A stretch of 64,000 bases of DNA from Branchiostoma belcheri. Lineage: Eukaryota > Chordata > Leptocardii > Amphioxiformes > Branchiostomatidae. Under the pieces are notes generated by a model. That model saw nothing but the letters and a program-made list of their open reading frames with translations. It did no database searches and was not told the DNA's origin. Each line of letters starts with the position of its first letter. The stretch's first letter is position 1. Positions 34,401 through 46,375 of the stretch are shown here, piece by piece. Location of the stretch: the NCBI RefSeq assembly GCF_001625305.1, contig NW_017804675.1, forward strand, positions 662,578 through 726,577, in the 5' to 3' direction. Both the position numbers and the translations under genes were made by a program.

Positions 34401-35457
34401 GAATACAATGAAAGTTTCGCACAATACATTTATATATGTAAATAGCTTATTAAGTAAAACATAAAATCTAGAGCATTTCATGACAGTGTAATTCATCTCC
34501 AATTTGCTTTGGACAGATGGAAAGAACCTTTGGTCAGGGGCTATGGTAATTGCATTTACAGTAGACCAATCAAATACCAATCATTACATGGAGAAGTCTT
34601 GTACCACTTGAGGAAGGGTCAGGATTAAGTCTGAAAGGCACAGGAACAGGTGGGGCTTCAGGTCATTGACCCCTGGGGAAAAACCATTGTTGGGTCTTCC
34701 AGCTGACTCTGCCTGTGTTCTGCCTCATTATTTCACATAGGGAGCGTCCATTGTGGATTGTAGGGGGTCTGTATGACAATGAGAAATGAAAAATTGACTA
34801 TGCAGGTAATATAGTCGGAGAAGTTGGGAATTTTGTTCAGAAGTTCGGAATTTTGTCGACAAAGTTTAAAGAGCTAAATTGTTGAAAGAAAGCATTTTGT
34901 GAATCTCTTTTTTGTCTTCCATGTACGTTTGGTTTGCCCCTTAGGTCCATAAAATATATTCTCAACTGTGGCATTCTTATTGCTGATACTTAATTATAGG
35001 GTAGACTTGTGTGGATTGAAAGATTACAAATGTAGGTCACAATGTGAAGTTTTCAACATGGAAGAAGTACTCTGTCTATAAGGAAGATGTCTACTTTAAA
35101 AAAAAATCAGATTTTATACCGTAACACAATCATCAAATGACCACGTTAAAAAAAAAAAGTTGAAACTGAAATGATATTTTTTTTTGATAGGCGACTTTAT
35201 TAAAAGAAGTGTTGAACTTACGTGAGTAAAGAATGGCCTGAAAATATTCTCACAGCTAAAAGGCATGAAATATTCGGACACATAACTTGCCTATTTAGCT
35301 TTATCACACCCCAAAAGGCTTGCCACACCTACAGCCTGGTATCTACCATAGGCCCCCAGGTTATATGTTCTATATTTAATTTATTTAGTAAATAGATAAG
35401 CCAGACTGACAAATCACTTCGCCTGTCAGAAAATTTCCCTTTTTTTTAAGAAAAAAG

Positions 35458-35930
35458 CTTCTACAATAGCTCCCTGCTGTTTCATAAGAACCTAGCTCAC
35501 TTAAAATGCCACTTTTGACATATTCATGAATTATCCAGATAAATTTATGTGTATGGAATACTGAGAAAGACTCAAACAATAATGTTAAACCTTGATGTTC
35601 CACTGTTACATCTGTAATAATATGGATCAGATATTGCTGGTGCCCGGTGGGGGGGATTTGTGAAATGAAAAATGCTGGTGTAAAATGAAAAATTTAATTT
35701 TTTAAAGAAAAATACTTCTACAATAATGTAAGTCTCTGCAGTTATATAACAACCTAACTCACTAAAAATACCAAATTTCATATATTCATAATCATATCCA
35801 ATTACATGTGTATGCAAAAAGATTCAAACAATAGCATTAAACCTTGATGTTCCATTGTTACTTCAGTAATACATATGGATTAGATATTGCTGATGCCCAG
35901 TGGGGGGGATTTGTAAAATGAAAAAGACCG
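35458..35930. repeat. 257-bp local duplication
   Basis: Units at 35458 and 35715 share CTTCTACAATA, AACCTWRCTCACT, TTAAACCTTGATGTTCCA and CAGTGGGGGGGATTTGT with moderate divergence. Confidence 0.9.
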
Positions 35931-36070
35931 CGACTATCTCAGGAGCCAGACCGATTCCCGAGGGGTCCGTACCGAGGGAAAAAAGAACGGCTTTCCTCAG
36001 GGGGTGACGGGGGAAGCGCTGTTGCTATGGCAACTGGTTGCCGGGGGTGATCAGTTGTTGCGTCGGCTGT
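35930..36070. promoter_or_regulatory. CpG-rich island with a perfect X-box
   Basis: The block includes GACCGATTCCCGAGGGG and GTACCGAGGG, then GTTGCTATGGCAAC at 36021-36034, a perfect palindromic RFX site, with a GTTGCC half-site right behind it. A candidate regulatory element by motif only. Confidence 0.45.
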
Positions 36071-36088
36071 GGTTGGAAGAAAGCTGGT

Positions 36089-36150
36089 GGTCTCTACCAG
36101 GCTTCCAGAGGCGGCTAATATACTCAGTGGTAGAGATACTTTTTTCAGTG
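36089..36150. mobile_element. Partial TAGCCTCTACCAGG-family MITE
   Basis: GTCTCTACCAGGCTTCCAGAGGCGGC matches the arm of the 40128 element for about 30 bp; the other end is not seen. Confidence 0.5.
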
Positions 36151-37605
36151 TTCTGAAATATTGCAGAATGTCAAAAGGTTGTTCTGCAATTCGAAAATAT
36201 ACACTTATATTATTAAGCCCTGACCTAAAGCCATGCGAAATTGCATGTTGGCAAACATTTTACATGCAAGTTTTCTTTTGCAATATTGAAAATGTCAATG
36301 CAAAATTCAGACTGCAGATGGGTATTTCTAGCACTGATACTCCTGTATAGCAGACCAACTCCTCCAATAACAACATACTGAAATACCGTATCTCTCATTC
36401 TTATGGGGTAAATTTCAAAGGTACCTGTAGATATGTGATCAACTTTAATCTAAATGACCAGCCCATTTCTGACACTTAAATGCCTGTAGGCAACATTCGT
36501 ATTCATGGGGAAAAAGATGTCAATATAAAACGGGAAAATCTTTCATCATTCATAGCTCCATGCTAAATAGACAGTGAAACCATTAAATCAACTGTAACAG
36601 TCCAGTGCTGTATGTGCAATAATTGTTTCCAAGTCCTTCGTTTTCCAATACTTCCGTTGACCCAAATGGCTTGAAACCCTTTCATATCATTGTTAACTTA
36701 AATACCTTCAACTAATTATATGATATAAACTGTGGCTGACACTGCTTTTTGTAAATACAAAGATATCATCCATACAAAAATGTCTGAGTATGATAATAGA
36801 AATAATGGCACTGTATGTAACCCAAAGATATCGTAGTTAACTAAAATACATGTACCTTCAACTAAACTCTATTTACAAAAATCAGTGTCAGCCACAAAGA
36901 TATCGTCCATACAAATACGCTCAAGTGTAATTGAGTAGAAATAACGACACTGTATGTAACCCTGAGTCTTTATTCCCTGGTTATAATGAACCCGGCTGCA
37001 GCTTGTCCCTTTATGAAAATTCATAACCCCCGTCATAGCCTCAGCGGGTGTGTATTGTCCCCCCTGTCATAGCCTCAGCAGGGGGGTATTGTATGTTTCT
37101 ACTGTCCATTAGTGCCGAACAAAGCACATCGGAACTGGCACAACGCTGCATCTGCCCTCAGGGCTATACCCTGCATCTGGCTTCCCGTTCATTCTCAAAC
37201 GGATTCGCCCGCTTCATTTCTTTCTGATTTGCAAAAAAAAGCCTCTGAATCAACTCCAAAATGCTTATATTTTGGCCACAACAGTTAAAGGAGGTCCCTT
37301 CTCTTCAGAGTTGTTACAGTTTTTCCATCTATCAATGCAGTGGTTTGATTAGAAGTTAGAAATTCATTGTTTGAATTACAAACCAGCCTGGGGCTATCAT
37401 AAGATGCCTAGGTCTGCCTTGCTTCATGTTTGTTCTTTTAGGTTTTGGTATAATTCATACTGCATTGCCAATGTGATGCTGTCATAAATATTATATTTGA
37501 TATGATTTATCATATATCGTGAAGACTTTTCCTTTATGAAGTTTGAAAAAATAAATAAAACATGTCTCGTATCCTCAATAAGTGAGAACTTAGAGACCAG
37601 AACAT

Positions 37606-37742
37606 CTAAGATTAAAAGTAACCCGACTTATAACGAGTTACCAATACATAGCAGACATAAGTACATGTAAAAACAAGATTAAAAGTAACAGAACTTATAA
37701 TGACTTGCCGATACAGAGTAGACATAAGTACATGTAAAACAG
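37606..37742. repeat. ~70-bp tandem duplication
   Basis: GATTAAAAGTAAC...ACTTATAAYGASTT...AGACATAAGTACATGTAAAA is present twice in succession. Confidence 0.9.
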
Positions 37743-37839
37743 CGGTTGTCACTTAGATTAATGTGCATCGTAGGAGGGCTGCTGTCTGGAGAAATCGTTT
37801 CCGACTTTCCCAACAAGATAAGCCTGGAACATTTTACAT

Positions 37840-38000
37840 AATTGAATATCAGATGATCCGGCTTTGGTATCTCCCTTCCGACGGAAGAACTCGCTAATCT
37901 GCCGCCGTATCGGAGTTTTAATCAATCTGACGGCTGATATTGAATTTTGATAACTGCGGAATATTAATCACCTTCGGAAGATTTAAGTCGACGGCGAGTT
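37840..38000. promoter_or_regulatory. CpG-preserving island, candidate cis-regulatory module
   Basis: CCTTCCGACGGAAGAACTCG, CTGCCGCCGTATCGG and two ATTAATC/TTAATCA sites fall within 150 bp in an AT-rich surrounding. Inference only. Confidence 0.35.
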
Positions 38001-38220
38001 GTAAAACTTATCAGCTACATGGGAATCCTGTCAGGGTGCATACACCTCACCGATGGGGTGGGCTGGGGCAAATTATTTCCTCGGTTTCCAGACCCCTAGA
38101 TCTTTTCTGGTTTCAGTTGTGGAAATTAGCACAATGCATATATTTTTTGCTTATTATTTTCACAGTTTCCAGGTCCAAGTATTTCTTTGCTCACATAACC
38201 ATTAAACTGACTTTAGATGT

Positions 38221-38350
38221 AACACACCAGTTTTGTATGTACTTAGCTACATGTATGTAAGACCAGACTGTAAGGTTTTAACCTCTCACACCGGGAAGGA
38301 CCCCTAGTAGCTAGTAGTTTTTTTTAACGTGCTCGAGGTGTGGCGGCTCA
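38221..38350. repeat. Dispersed copy of the 21216 family
   Basis: AACACACCAGTTTTGTA, CTGTAAGGTTT, CTCACACCGGGAAGG and TTTTTAACGTGC appear in the same order as at 21216-21350. Confidence 0.85.
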
Positions 38351-39359
38351 AATATGGGTAGATCTTGATCTTTTCTGTGCTCAGTTTTAGAGATTACCAT
38401 TTTGTCACACATTTTTTTTTTTTAACGGTGTCGCTCAATGCAAGGGCATTTGGCCACTTCTAGGCATAGAGCTACATTTGTACAGGTATAGAACTGTAAC
38501 AGCAACTCTTCTCCCTGATTCAGAAACATCCTCACAAGTAGTGAGGACTTAAACTGACCCACTAGGAGAAGCAGGGGTTACGAGGCTGGTCGGGAAAATT
38601 CAATACCCCTATTAAATTCTACATTTAATTTATTTCCAGGCATGTTTTGGTTAGCTGTGGGTTTATGTGTCTGTTTGTCTGGACAGAGTAGGTTGACAGC
38701 ACATGGATGGGGAAGATTAACAGGCAGAATGAAGTAATCTGGCTGTGACTAGCAGGTCCTGGAGTTAGAGGTTGACATGGGGGAATACAGATACCAGAGG
38801 ATTGCATACTGAAATTAAGTCTGATGAAATTTCTCGTTCCTAAAGTATACATGAATTGTTTCCGGTCCCAGCGTACTTTTTGTGTGCACTGGCTTGGAAT
38901 AATGTGCACACAAGACTCGATCGTTTATTCCAGACGAAAAGTCAATAAGCTCTCTTTGCCTTCCTTTAATTTTCCAGCCACCTTCGCCCGACCGTGTTGG
39001 GAATTACACAAATCTTTACAAATCAATGATCCTCTGACCCCAATCTCGCCCCGGTTTTCTCACTAGGTTTTTCTTCTCCAAGTTCAATATTGGTAATAAA
39101 ATGGCAAAGGAATGTGTGTGTTCCGGTTTATTGATGTTTGGTACCCATCCGTGGTATTGGCAACTTTTATTGCACACTTTTGCCACACTGGTACAGGTCG
39201 CAACAAAACATGATGAACAGAAACATTTTACAGATACAAAATAAAACTGAACCATAATTTACATAAATTCAACTTCTCCTTGCTTTAGAGAATGAATGAA
39301 TGAACGTATTGCTCGACAGTTTATGGTAGATAAAAGAACTGAATCTGATAACATGTTCT

Positions 39360-39680
39360 TAACTAAAAACAAATTTATATCTGATATGATTTTTGATAGA
39401 AGATTTGTCCAGTTGCATCAGGAATACAAATTTTTCTACAGTAACGTTACTCAACTATGAAATAGAAAAATAGGTTATATTACGGATACGTTTTTGATAG
39501 AAAATTTGTCTAGTTGTATAAGGATTACACATTTTTCTTCAGTGCTTAAGTGTATGAAATAGAAAAATAGGTTATATTACGGATACGTTTTTGATAGTAA
39601 ATTTGTCTAGTTACATTGCTGGGAATATGAAATTTTCTACAGTGCTCAAGTGTATGAAATAGAGAAACAGGCTACATTAT
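39360..39680. repeat. ~100-bp tandem repeat, three copies
   Basis: TTTTGATAGAARATTTGTC recurs at 39391, 39491 and 39588. Each is followed by TACA-WTTTTTCT and a TATGAAATAGARAAATAGG block. Confidence 0.9.
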
Positions 39681-40119
39681 TTAGCAATGAAAGGGCAAAA
39701 TGAACGTGTGTCCTGCGTTATTGACATTCGGTGCCCATACATAATTGAAGGGTTTATCTTTAGACGCCGAAGCCTTGGCGTGAAATAATGTGGGATTTCT
39801 ACAGTCTTCCATTTTGCCCTTGACCTTCAAAAGGCGTCAAATTTTAGAGGTCAGACGGTGATGGAACTGGTGTCGTCTTAAGATGGAATTGCTGTCTTCT
39901 TCGTTCTTTTTAAGTCGTGTTTGTAATGTTCGTTGTTCATTGTGTGTGTCCTAATGTTTTATGTAACATTGTCGTGTCAATTTGACTTACATGTCAAAGA
40001 ATAGGAATAAGTGGGGAGTTCCATGTCATGGACTGAAGGGGGGAAAGAAATACATTATACACACAAATCCACACACAAATGATACCTTTGTATCTGCAGG
40101 TAACAATTTTAGGTGGGTG

Positions 40120-40353
40120 TTTAGAGGTAGCCTCTATCAGGCTTCAGAGGCGGCCAGAAATAGTAGAAATTGGCCAAATAGACAGATTATTAAACATGTC
40201 AGAGGAGTACATTTTCATGTGTGGCAGACTGTACACCTTAGTAGACCAATTAACTCCCCTGGTATGTTATCTTTCTATTAGCTAGTATAGTATTTGGCCA
40301 ATTTCTACTCTTCCCAGCCACCTTCCAAAGCCTGGTAGAGGCTAGTTTCGAGC
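40120..40353. mobile_element. TAGCCTCT-family MITE with ~53-bp inverted ends
   Basis: The left arm TAGCCTCTATCAGGCTTCAG continues to AGAAATTGGCCAAATA. The right arm is the near-perfect inverse ending GGTAGAGGCTA at about 40345. GTTTAGAG on the left and GTTTCGAG on the right look like an 8-bp duplication with one change, fitting hAT. Confidence 0.75.
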
Positions 40354-40612
40354 CCTGTCCTGTCCATGTATGGTTGTGAAATCACAGTCCAATCTCACTC
40401 CGGAAAATTGCTTACTGAACTGCAGTCCAAACTGTAGACCAACTCCCTCTCGGCATTTCATCTGTATATTTGGCCAATTTCTACTCTTTCCAGCCCCCTC
40501 CCAAAGCCTAGTAAGCCTGGTAGAGGCAAGTTTCGAGCCCTGTCCATCCATGGTTGTAAATGCCCAGTCCAATCGCACCCCGGAAAATTGCTTACTGAAC
40601 TGCAATCCAAAC
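40291..40612. repeat. 176-bp duplication including a MITE arm
   Basis: TATTTGGCCAATTTCTACTC through AAATTGCTTACTGAACTGC is present at 40291-40434 and 40467-40612. The right arm of the preceding MITE is part of the duplicated unit, so the duplication is younger than the MITE. Confidence 0.9.
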
Positions 40613-40750
40613 ACCTGTCCGCACAGCCCTGTAGTTGTTCAGTGATTCCCTCCTCTCGGGAACACGGCGAGGTTCTGAAAACAGTTCTTGGAGGGTAAGA
40701 AGGTCAATACCGGGCGGGGCGAACACGAGAGAAATCCGCGCTAGATAATA

Positions 40751-41370
40751 GGTAATTCCAAACAGCCGCGCGGGGCTGAATTCTGATCGCCTCCGCGTTT
40801 CGAGATGAGGCCTAGGGAAAAAATGTTGTTTCCTGTTTCAGTCTTGAAAAAGTTAGGTTCGGTAGGTAGGGATTATCTTTTTTTTTCTTTTTTTTTTAGA
40901 ATTCATTGATAGCTATACAGGGGTCCAACTTATACAATACAGTTGAACAAAGTAAACCTTGCACGAGGACTCTTTTATTTTCAATGCCAATGTTAGAAAA
41001 CCAGATGTACAACGTTTTATCACTCAGGTGTCAGATCATGGAGCTAGAAAAGGTTGATCAGCTTGATAAATTATGTCCCTTACACCCCCCAAAAAAAGTC
41101 TAGAGTCGGCAGTTTCTTCTAGGGTTGGTCACGAAACAGAAAACACAACATTTGTTTTCCTAGGCCTAAGGCCACACCAAGATAATCCTATCGTACCATT
41201 TTAGGCCATAATAGGATACCTAGGCCTTTTTGTTTGTTTATTTTTTTGCCCGCCCGCTCCATTATTTTTCTAGAAAAATCCGTTAAACAAGAAATTAAGT
41301 TGGTGTGGCCTAACAGGTAATTCCAAACAGTCGCGCAGGCTGAATTCTGATCGCCTCCCGCTTTCGAGAT
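40751..41370. mobile_element. GGCCTAGG-family MITE between 55-bp direct repeats
   Basis: Element 40809-41166 has family termini (GGCCTAGGGAAAAAATGTTG and inverse) and interior (TAGGTAGGGATTATC, GTCAGATCATGGAGC). The CpG-rich host block GGTAATTCCAAACAG...GCTTTCGAGAT is present at 40751-40806 and again at 41316-41370. A Harbinger-like MITE lies between the element and the right repeat. Removing it makes the repeat abut the element. Confidence 0.85.
41167..41313. mobile_element. Harbinger-like MITE 1, TAA TSD
   Basis: Element 41170-41310 (141 bp) has GGCCACACCAA and inverse TTGGTGTGGCC ends and TAA on both sides. TWA target duplications are the PIF/Harbinger hallmark. Confidence 0.9.
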
Positions 41371-41580
41371 CAGTGTTTGAGAAAGATTGCTCCTGCCCCC
41401 GAAGCTTGCAGGTGAAATTGCGTTTGGACAACCATTTTCTCCTGACCTTCTTCTGACATTTGCTTTGATATTACACCTCGGAAAAACAGACGTGCTTTTA
41501 AAATTCCCCTACCGTCACGTTTTATTACGTTCACTCACACTCACAGTGCTCTGTTCTTAATGGGAATTCAAATTTCACCC

Positions 41581-41946
41581 TTAGGCCACACCAATTTAAT
41601 TCTTGGTTAACGGATTTTTCTAGAAAAATAATGGAGCGGGTCGGTGAAAAAAATAAAAAATAAAAACAGGCCTAAGCATCCTATTATGGCCCAAAATGGT
41701 ACAATAGGAGCCATGAAGTCAACACACCAGGCTGGTTCAAAATCTAAACAATGAATTTTGATCTTTTAATGATACCACTGCATATTGAAAGATGGAATAA
41801 CTGTCACTAGGAAAAAAAGACTGTTTTCAACTGTTCAGGGCAAAATATGAGCATTTTGCAGTTGATTCTGAATTTTTTTTGTTTGAAAGCAGAAAAAAAT
41901 GAAGAGGCGAATCCGTTAACCAAGAAATTAAATTGGTGTGGCCTTA
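41581..41946. mobile_element. Harbinger-like MITE 2, TTA TSD
   Basis: Element 41584-41943 (360 bp) has 33-bp inverted ends starting GGCCACACCAATTTAATT and continuing CTTGGTTAACGGATT, flanked by TTA on both sides. It shares CATCCTATTATGG and TTTCTAGAAAAAT with MITE 1 in the other orientation. The extra central sequence (about 41710-41880) suggests a longer or secondarily filled copy. Confidence 0.9.
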
Positions 41947-42162
41947 TTACTACAAAAAAAATACCTCCAAGTCGTTTGCAATTACAGAGGTGTATAGAGC
42001 TGACCTCCGGCCTTTGGTGCTTGTTAATTCCTACCTTTTCTGATCAGTTCTACAAATTGTTTTTGCTGGAGGCAGTCTTTATCAGATAATTGAGACGGGT
42101 TCCTTGATTTGTACCTCCTCTGTCTGGTACTTAGACTTGTCCTCGGGCAGGGATTATCCACA

Positions 42163-42725
42163 GATGAGCCTGATTATAGCAAATTGGATCATGAGCTTTT
42201 GACGACTTAGTTCAGGAGTCTTGAGTTCAGGAGAGAGTGACGGTGCAAGTATTGTATGATGGTTGCAGTGGAAAATCAAATAAGTTCATATATTTGTAAC
42301 AGCTCTCTTTATGAGAGTGAAAAAGCAGGCTTTTTGAGATGAGCTTGATTATAGCAAATTGGATCATGTCAGCTCTAGATCTCAACGACTTGTCTCTACT
42401 GAACTCAAGAGAAGCCTCCTGAACTGACAGTGCTGAAGTTTCGTACAATGATTGCAACTTGGAAAATGAAATAAGTTCATTTCTAACAGCCCTAGCCTGA
42501 TTATGACTATGAGACTAACACAGGCTTTTTGAGATGAGCTTGATTTTTGTAAATTGGATCATGTCAAGCTCTGAACGACTTAGTTCAGCAGTCTTCTCTT
42601 GAGTTCAGGAGAGAGTGACTGTGCAAGTATTCGCCCTATGATGGTTGCAGTGAAAAATCAAATACTCAGTTCATTTGTAACGAATGCCCTCATTATGAGA
42701 CTGGGAGAGACATGCTTTTTGAAAT
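42163..42725. repeat. Tandem repeat, three copies at 175-195 bp
   Basis: GATGAGCYTGATTATAGCAA and AATTGGATCATG begin units at 42163, 42338 and 42533. Each carries CGACTTAGTTCAG-like, GTTCAGGAGAGAGTGAC-like and GAAAATSAAATAAGTTCAT-like blocks. Confidence 0.9.
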
Positions 42726-42879
42726 AATTACCACAATCCACAAGTGTTGTCGAGTTAGGAAACTCAATAAATAAAACACACATTTCTACCTTAACTAGCC
42801 TGGAGGTTGGGTGTTACTGACAAATCCACACCCTGTAAACAAGACCTCTCAACAATGGACCGTCACCGCAAAATCTCAC

Positions 42880-43300
42880 GAACTCATTTCACAAACACAG
42901 TACGAACACACGGGCAGACGCCGGGTGGACATAACCAACAATTATTGGATCAGTCTGCCGTATGTCAAAGCAGGCTGATTAACGTGCAGAAAAATTCAAC
43001 ATACACAGTACGCTCCAGTGCATACGCAGTTTTCATATACTGTCAGGTTTTTCCAAGCATGTAAAATCAAGTCTGAATTTCGTCGACTCAGTGTGTACAA
43101 AACATGCAGATTGGCACCTAATATAAATGAAGAGTAAGTTTTTAAAAGTTTGTGCATTCTCGTAGGGCAGTTTTCGTACCATCAGGTTTTTGTCCCTGTG
43201 TAAATCGGGTCAGAATTTCATGTACGAACACACATGCAGGCAGACACCAGTCGAGCCAAACCCAACAATTACGGGATCAGTTTGGCACGGGTGGACTTGT
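42880..43300. repeat. Dispersed repeat, inverse relative of 57600-58140
   Basis: TACGAACACACRNGCAG and CAACAATTAYKGGATCAGT blocks occur twice (about 42901 and 43222). The central part CTGAATTTCGTCGACTCAGT and GTGTACAAAACATGCAGATTG is the reverse complement of the unit tandemly repeated at 57600-58140. Confidence 0.75.
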
Positions 43301-44043
43301 TGGGGGGATTTTCCTGGCGACAACACTTAGACCTAAGCACAAAGGGCTGGACTCACCCAGCCCAAATTATTGTACAGAACTTTTGACGAGGGAGGCTTAA
43401 CAGATTGTCAAGACAATTATGTACATGTATGCCTGATACATAAGTTATGACAAATGACGTTATATTCAATATTATATTCATTTGTAAATCTGTGCCCCAA
43501 GGCTAATTGCTAAGGCAAGTACTGATAATGATAATACATGTAATTTAATAATATAATACAAACTATGTAACGAGACAAAAAATGTCCAGCCTATACGTAT
43601 TATGATGTTTCTTGGTACATTAGAAACTTAGCAGTTACTAAAAGGTGATTTCAAGAATGAAAATTAAGATTTGGATAAGATATATTAACAATATAAAACA
43701 TAGTGTTATACAATGAAACATATGGACACAATCATACGGTGCTTTTAGCACGGTATATGGTTTCTTTCAACTTCTTTATCATACAAACTGCACCTGATTT
43801 TAGCTCACTTTACTCTAATTTTCATCTGCTTCCGTAGGACTTCTGGTGAATCGTTGTTTGTCTAATCCCTCGCTCGTCGTCAGGATAAAATAATGACAGC
43901 TCCATGCGGATAATTACAACAAACGGCTGTATTAACTAGCCTTGATGTCGTAAGCACATTTTTCCTTAATCCCCCATCAAAACAGCAGTTTCCGTAGTCT
44001 GGCACACGCCCAGTTTATGTTCCTCACAGTCTCTATGTCTTTA

Positions 44044-44430
44044 GGCCAAGGGAAAAAATGTTGTGTTTCATGTTTCAGTCCTGAAAAAAATTGGGTCATT
44101 AGGTAGTGATTATCTTTTTTTCTGACTTTGGTGATCTTTTTTATACTTGAGTGATCTCTATTGATCCAACTTACAGTTTAACAATTGAAAGTAAAACTTG
44201 GATGAGGACACTCATAGTTTCAAGGTCTATGTTGGAAAACTGAATGTACAACGTTTCATCACTCAAGTGTCAGGTCATGGAGCTAGAAATGGTTGATCAG
44301 CTCAAAAAATTTATGCCCCTTGCAGGGATCCACAAAAAAGGCTAGGGTCTGCAGTTTTTCTAGGCTCGGTCAGAAAACAGGAACGAACCACTCACTCACT
44401 ATCCAGGAACCACAACATTTTTCCAAGGCC
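44044..44430. mobile_element. GGCCTAGG-family MITE
   Basis: Ends GGCCAAGGGAAAAAATGTTG and inverse, interior AGGTAGTGATTATC, CAGGTCATGGAGC and GGTTGATCAGC. Flanks show only weak possible duplication (GTAGTC then CAGTCTC in the same order on both sides), too diverged to call. Confidence 0.8.
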
Positions 44431-45112
44431 TGACTCTGACAGTTGTAGTCGCCAGGATAATTCCAGGGATTACCAGTCTCCCCCTGAAAAAGGCCAAAGT
44501 TTCCTGTTCAACATTCTTTAAATAATGAAAACCTAAAATCTAATCCAGGCCTGATGATTCATGGGCAGTCAAACCTGTAAAATTTGCTCGTAAAAATGGT
44601 TTTAACAACGTGTTGAAGAAGGGAAATTTTTTTTTTCACCTGATCGTTTTGCAATAGACAGTAAAAGTATAGGCCAGAAAGAATATTTGTATTGGGAGTG
44701 TTGCATATTCAGGTAAAAATTGCACAGACAGTAGTTGACAGACAAAATACAGTTCAAGGACATTTACGTTTACTAAGTACATGTATCGCTGACATGGAAA
44801 AAGTGGCACCAAAAAAAAACTGGGTCAGTGTCCTTTTCAAATGACACAAAGAATTGTAAGTTCAATCTTAGTTTGCAGTATTTTATACCATTTTTGCCAC
44901 TTATAAGTTACAATAAGTCTTTGAAATAAGTTATACATTTTTGTACATGTACCATATTGTCTACAGTAGAAGCAATCATTTCAGTTTCCTGAAGTCTTAT
45001 CTACATGTGTTTTAATCTAAAAGTTCCCAAGATATTTTCTGTTCTCAGCATGGTCCAGGTCAAAGTCAAGTCCATCTACGGCTGTGTTTGTGTAGGATTA
45101 CGGACTACGATT

Positions 45113-45126
45113 GTTGCCATGGTAAC
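45113..45126. promoter_or_regulatory. Perfect RFX X-box palindrome
   Basis: GTTGCCATGGTAAC is identical to the motif at 19374 and lies in intron 3. Confidence 0.45.
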
Positions 45127-45689
45127 AGGAAGGTTCAGTGTCAAGAACGCAGAGCAGAGTTCCTGAGTCCCAAATATTTATCCTGGTCCTAATCCCCGCC
45201 ACAGATAACACTAATCCCCTGTTCTGTCCTGTCTTTTCTCAACTTAACCTTAGAAAATAATCCAGAACAGAAGTTTGAAAGTTCACTAGATGGTCACACA
45301 GAAAACATTGGGCAAAATTGTCTGGTATCTAAAACATAGGAAGAGTTGTTGAAGAGGTTCATCAGTCACATTTAAAACACAGTTATACTAGTCTAAGAAC
45401 ATTCATCAATCAGATTTTAGAGTTATGTCTTTCGAAATTCTTATCTTTCAAAAATTGTCACTGATTGAAGAATATTCTAAAGTCAATACTAGTAAGAGTT
45501 GGTCTTTGAAAATAACTACAGTCAAAGCGAAGATGTCCAGGACAGGTGGCCTTCTTTCTTGGGCAGGTCACTCATATTTCTCATAATCTCTAATGTTGTA
45601 ATCTCTATTTTCATACTTCTGGTTACAGTTTATTTGTAGAAGAAAGAAGAAGAGTTCCCAACTATTTCCATGCCGTCCCAGCGGCACCC

Positions 45690-46110
45690 TGACATCGTTA
45701 AGGGAGGCCAAAAATGTTAATGAAATCTTCTTGATCGCCCAATGCGATGAGCTAATCAATCGGCCTTTGTTAATTAGATTACTCTGCCCTGACGAGCGTC
45801 TCCATCAGACAGACAGGTGCCTGTGTGCATTACCGGAAACATCCAGTATCGCTCTTCAATACCGACACAGCCGAACAGGGACGTCTGATTTATTTAACTC
45901 AGGCCCTGATCAAATCATACTAGTTAATTACACCGAAAGGTTTTTTTACAAATTGGTTTCCTTTATCTCGAGGAACGCAAGCGGTTGATCTTATCAAATT
46001 CCGCTACCACCAAAACAGCCCGGCTAACGATTTTCCCGCGAACTCTAGGAACGATTGCTTGAACCTTTCTTCGGTTTCCGGAATGAGATTGAGTAAAGGG
46101 GTGATTTAAA
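45690..46110. promoter_or_regulatory. Candidate cis-regulatory island
   Basis: About 400 bp with preserved CpG and homeodomain-like TTAATTAGATTA and AGTTAATTACACC sites, plus GAACGCAAGCGG and TTTCCCGCGAACTC. No repeat character. A local open frame does not resemble a known protein. Confidence 0.35.
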
Positions 46111-46375
46111 GAAAAGGGTGATCAAAGAGGTTTCGGCCCTAAATGGCAAAATAATTATGTTGTGTACTCCTAGTCAAACGAAATACGATTGCTGTCAAAA
46201 AGGTCTGGGATTGACGTGCGTAAAAGTAAGTTAGTGTTTTATTGTCGCGTGGATTTAGTCGGCCCAATATCCGGGCTCATTTTCGCAATCTGATTACTAC
46301 AATATGCTGTGCTTTTGTTTACGACGGTTGAAAGAAAGAACGGCAAGTCTAACGAAGGAAATTGACCTTGTTGTA

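Noticed and set aside
45731-45988. 85-codon open frame
   Set aside because: Composition and content do not resemble any family; it coincides with a CpG-preserving island and lacks splice context.
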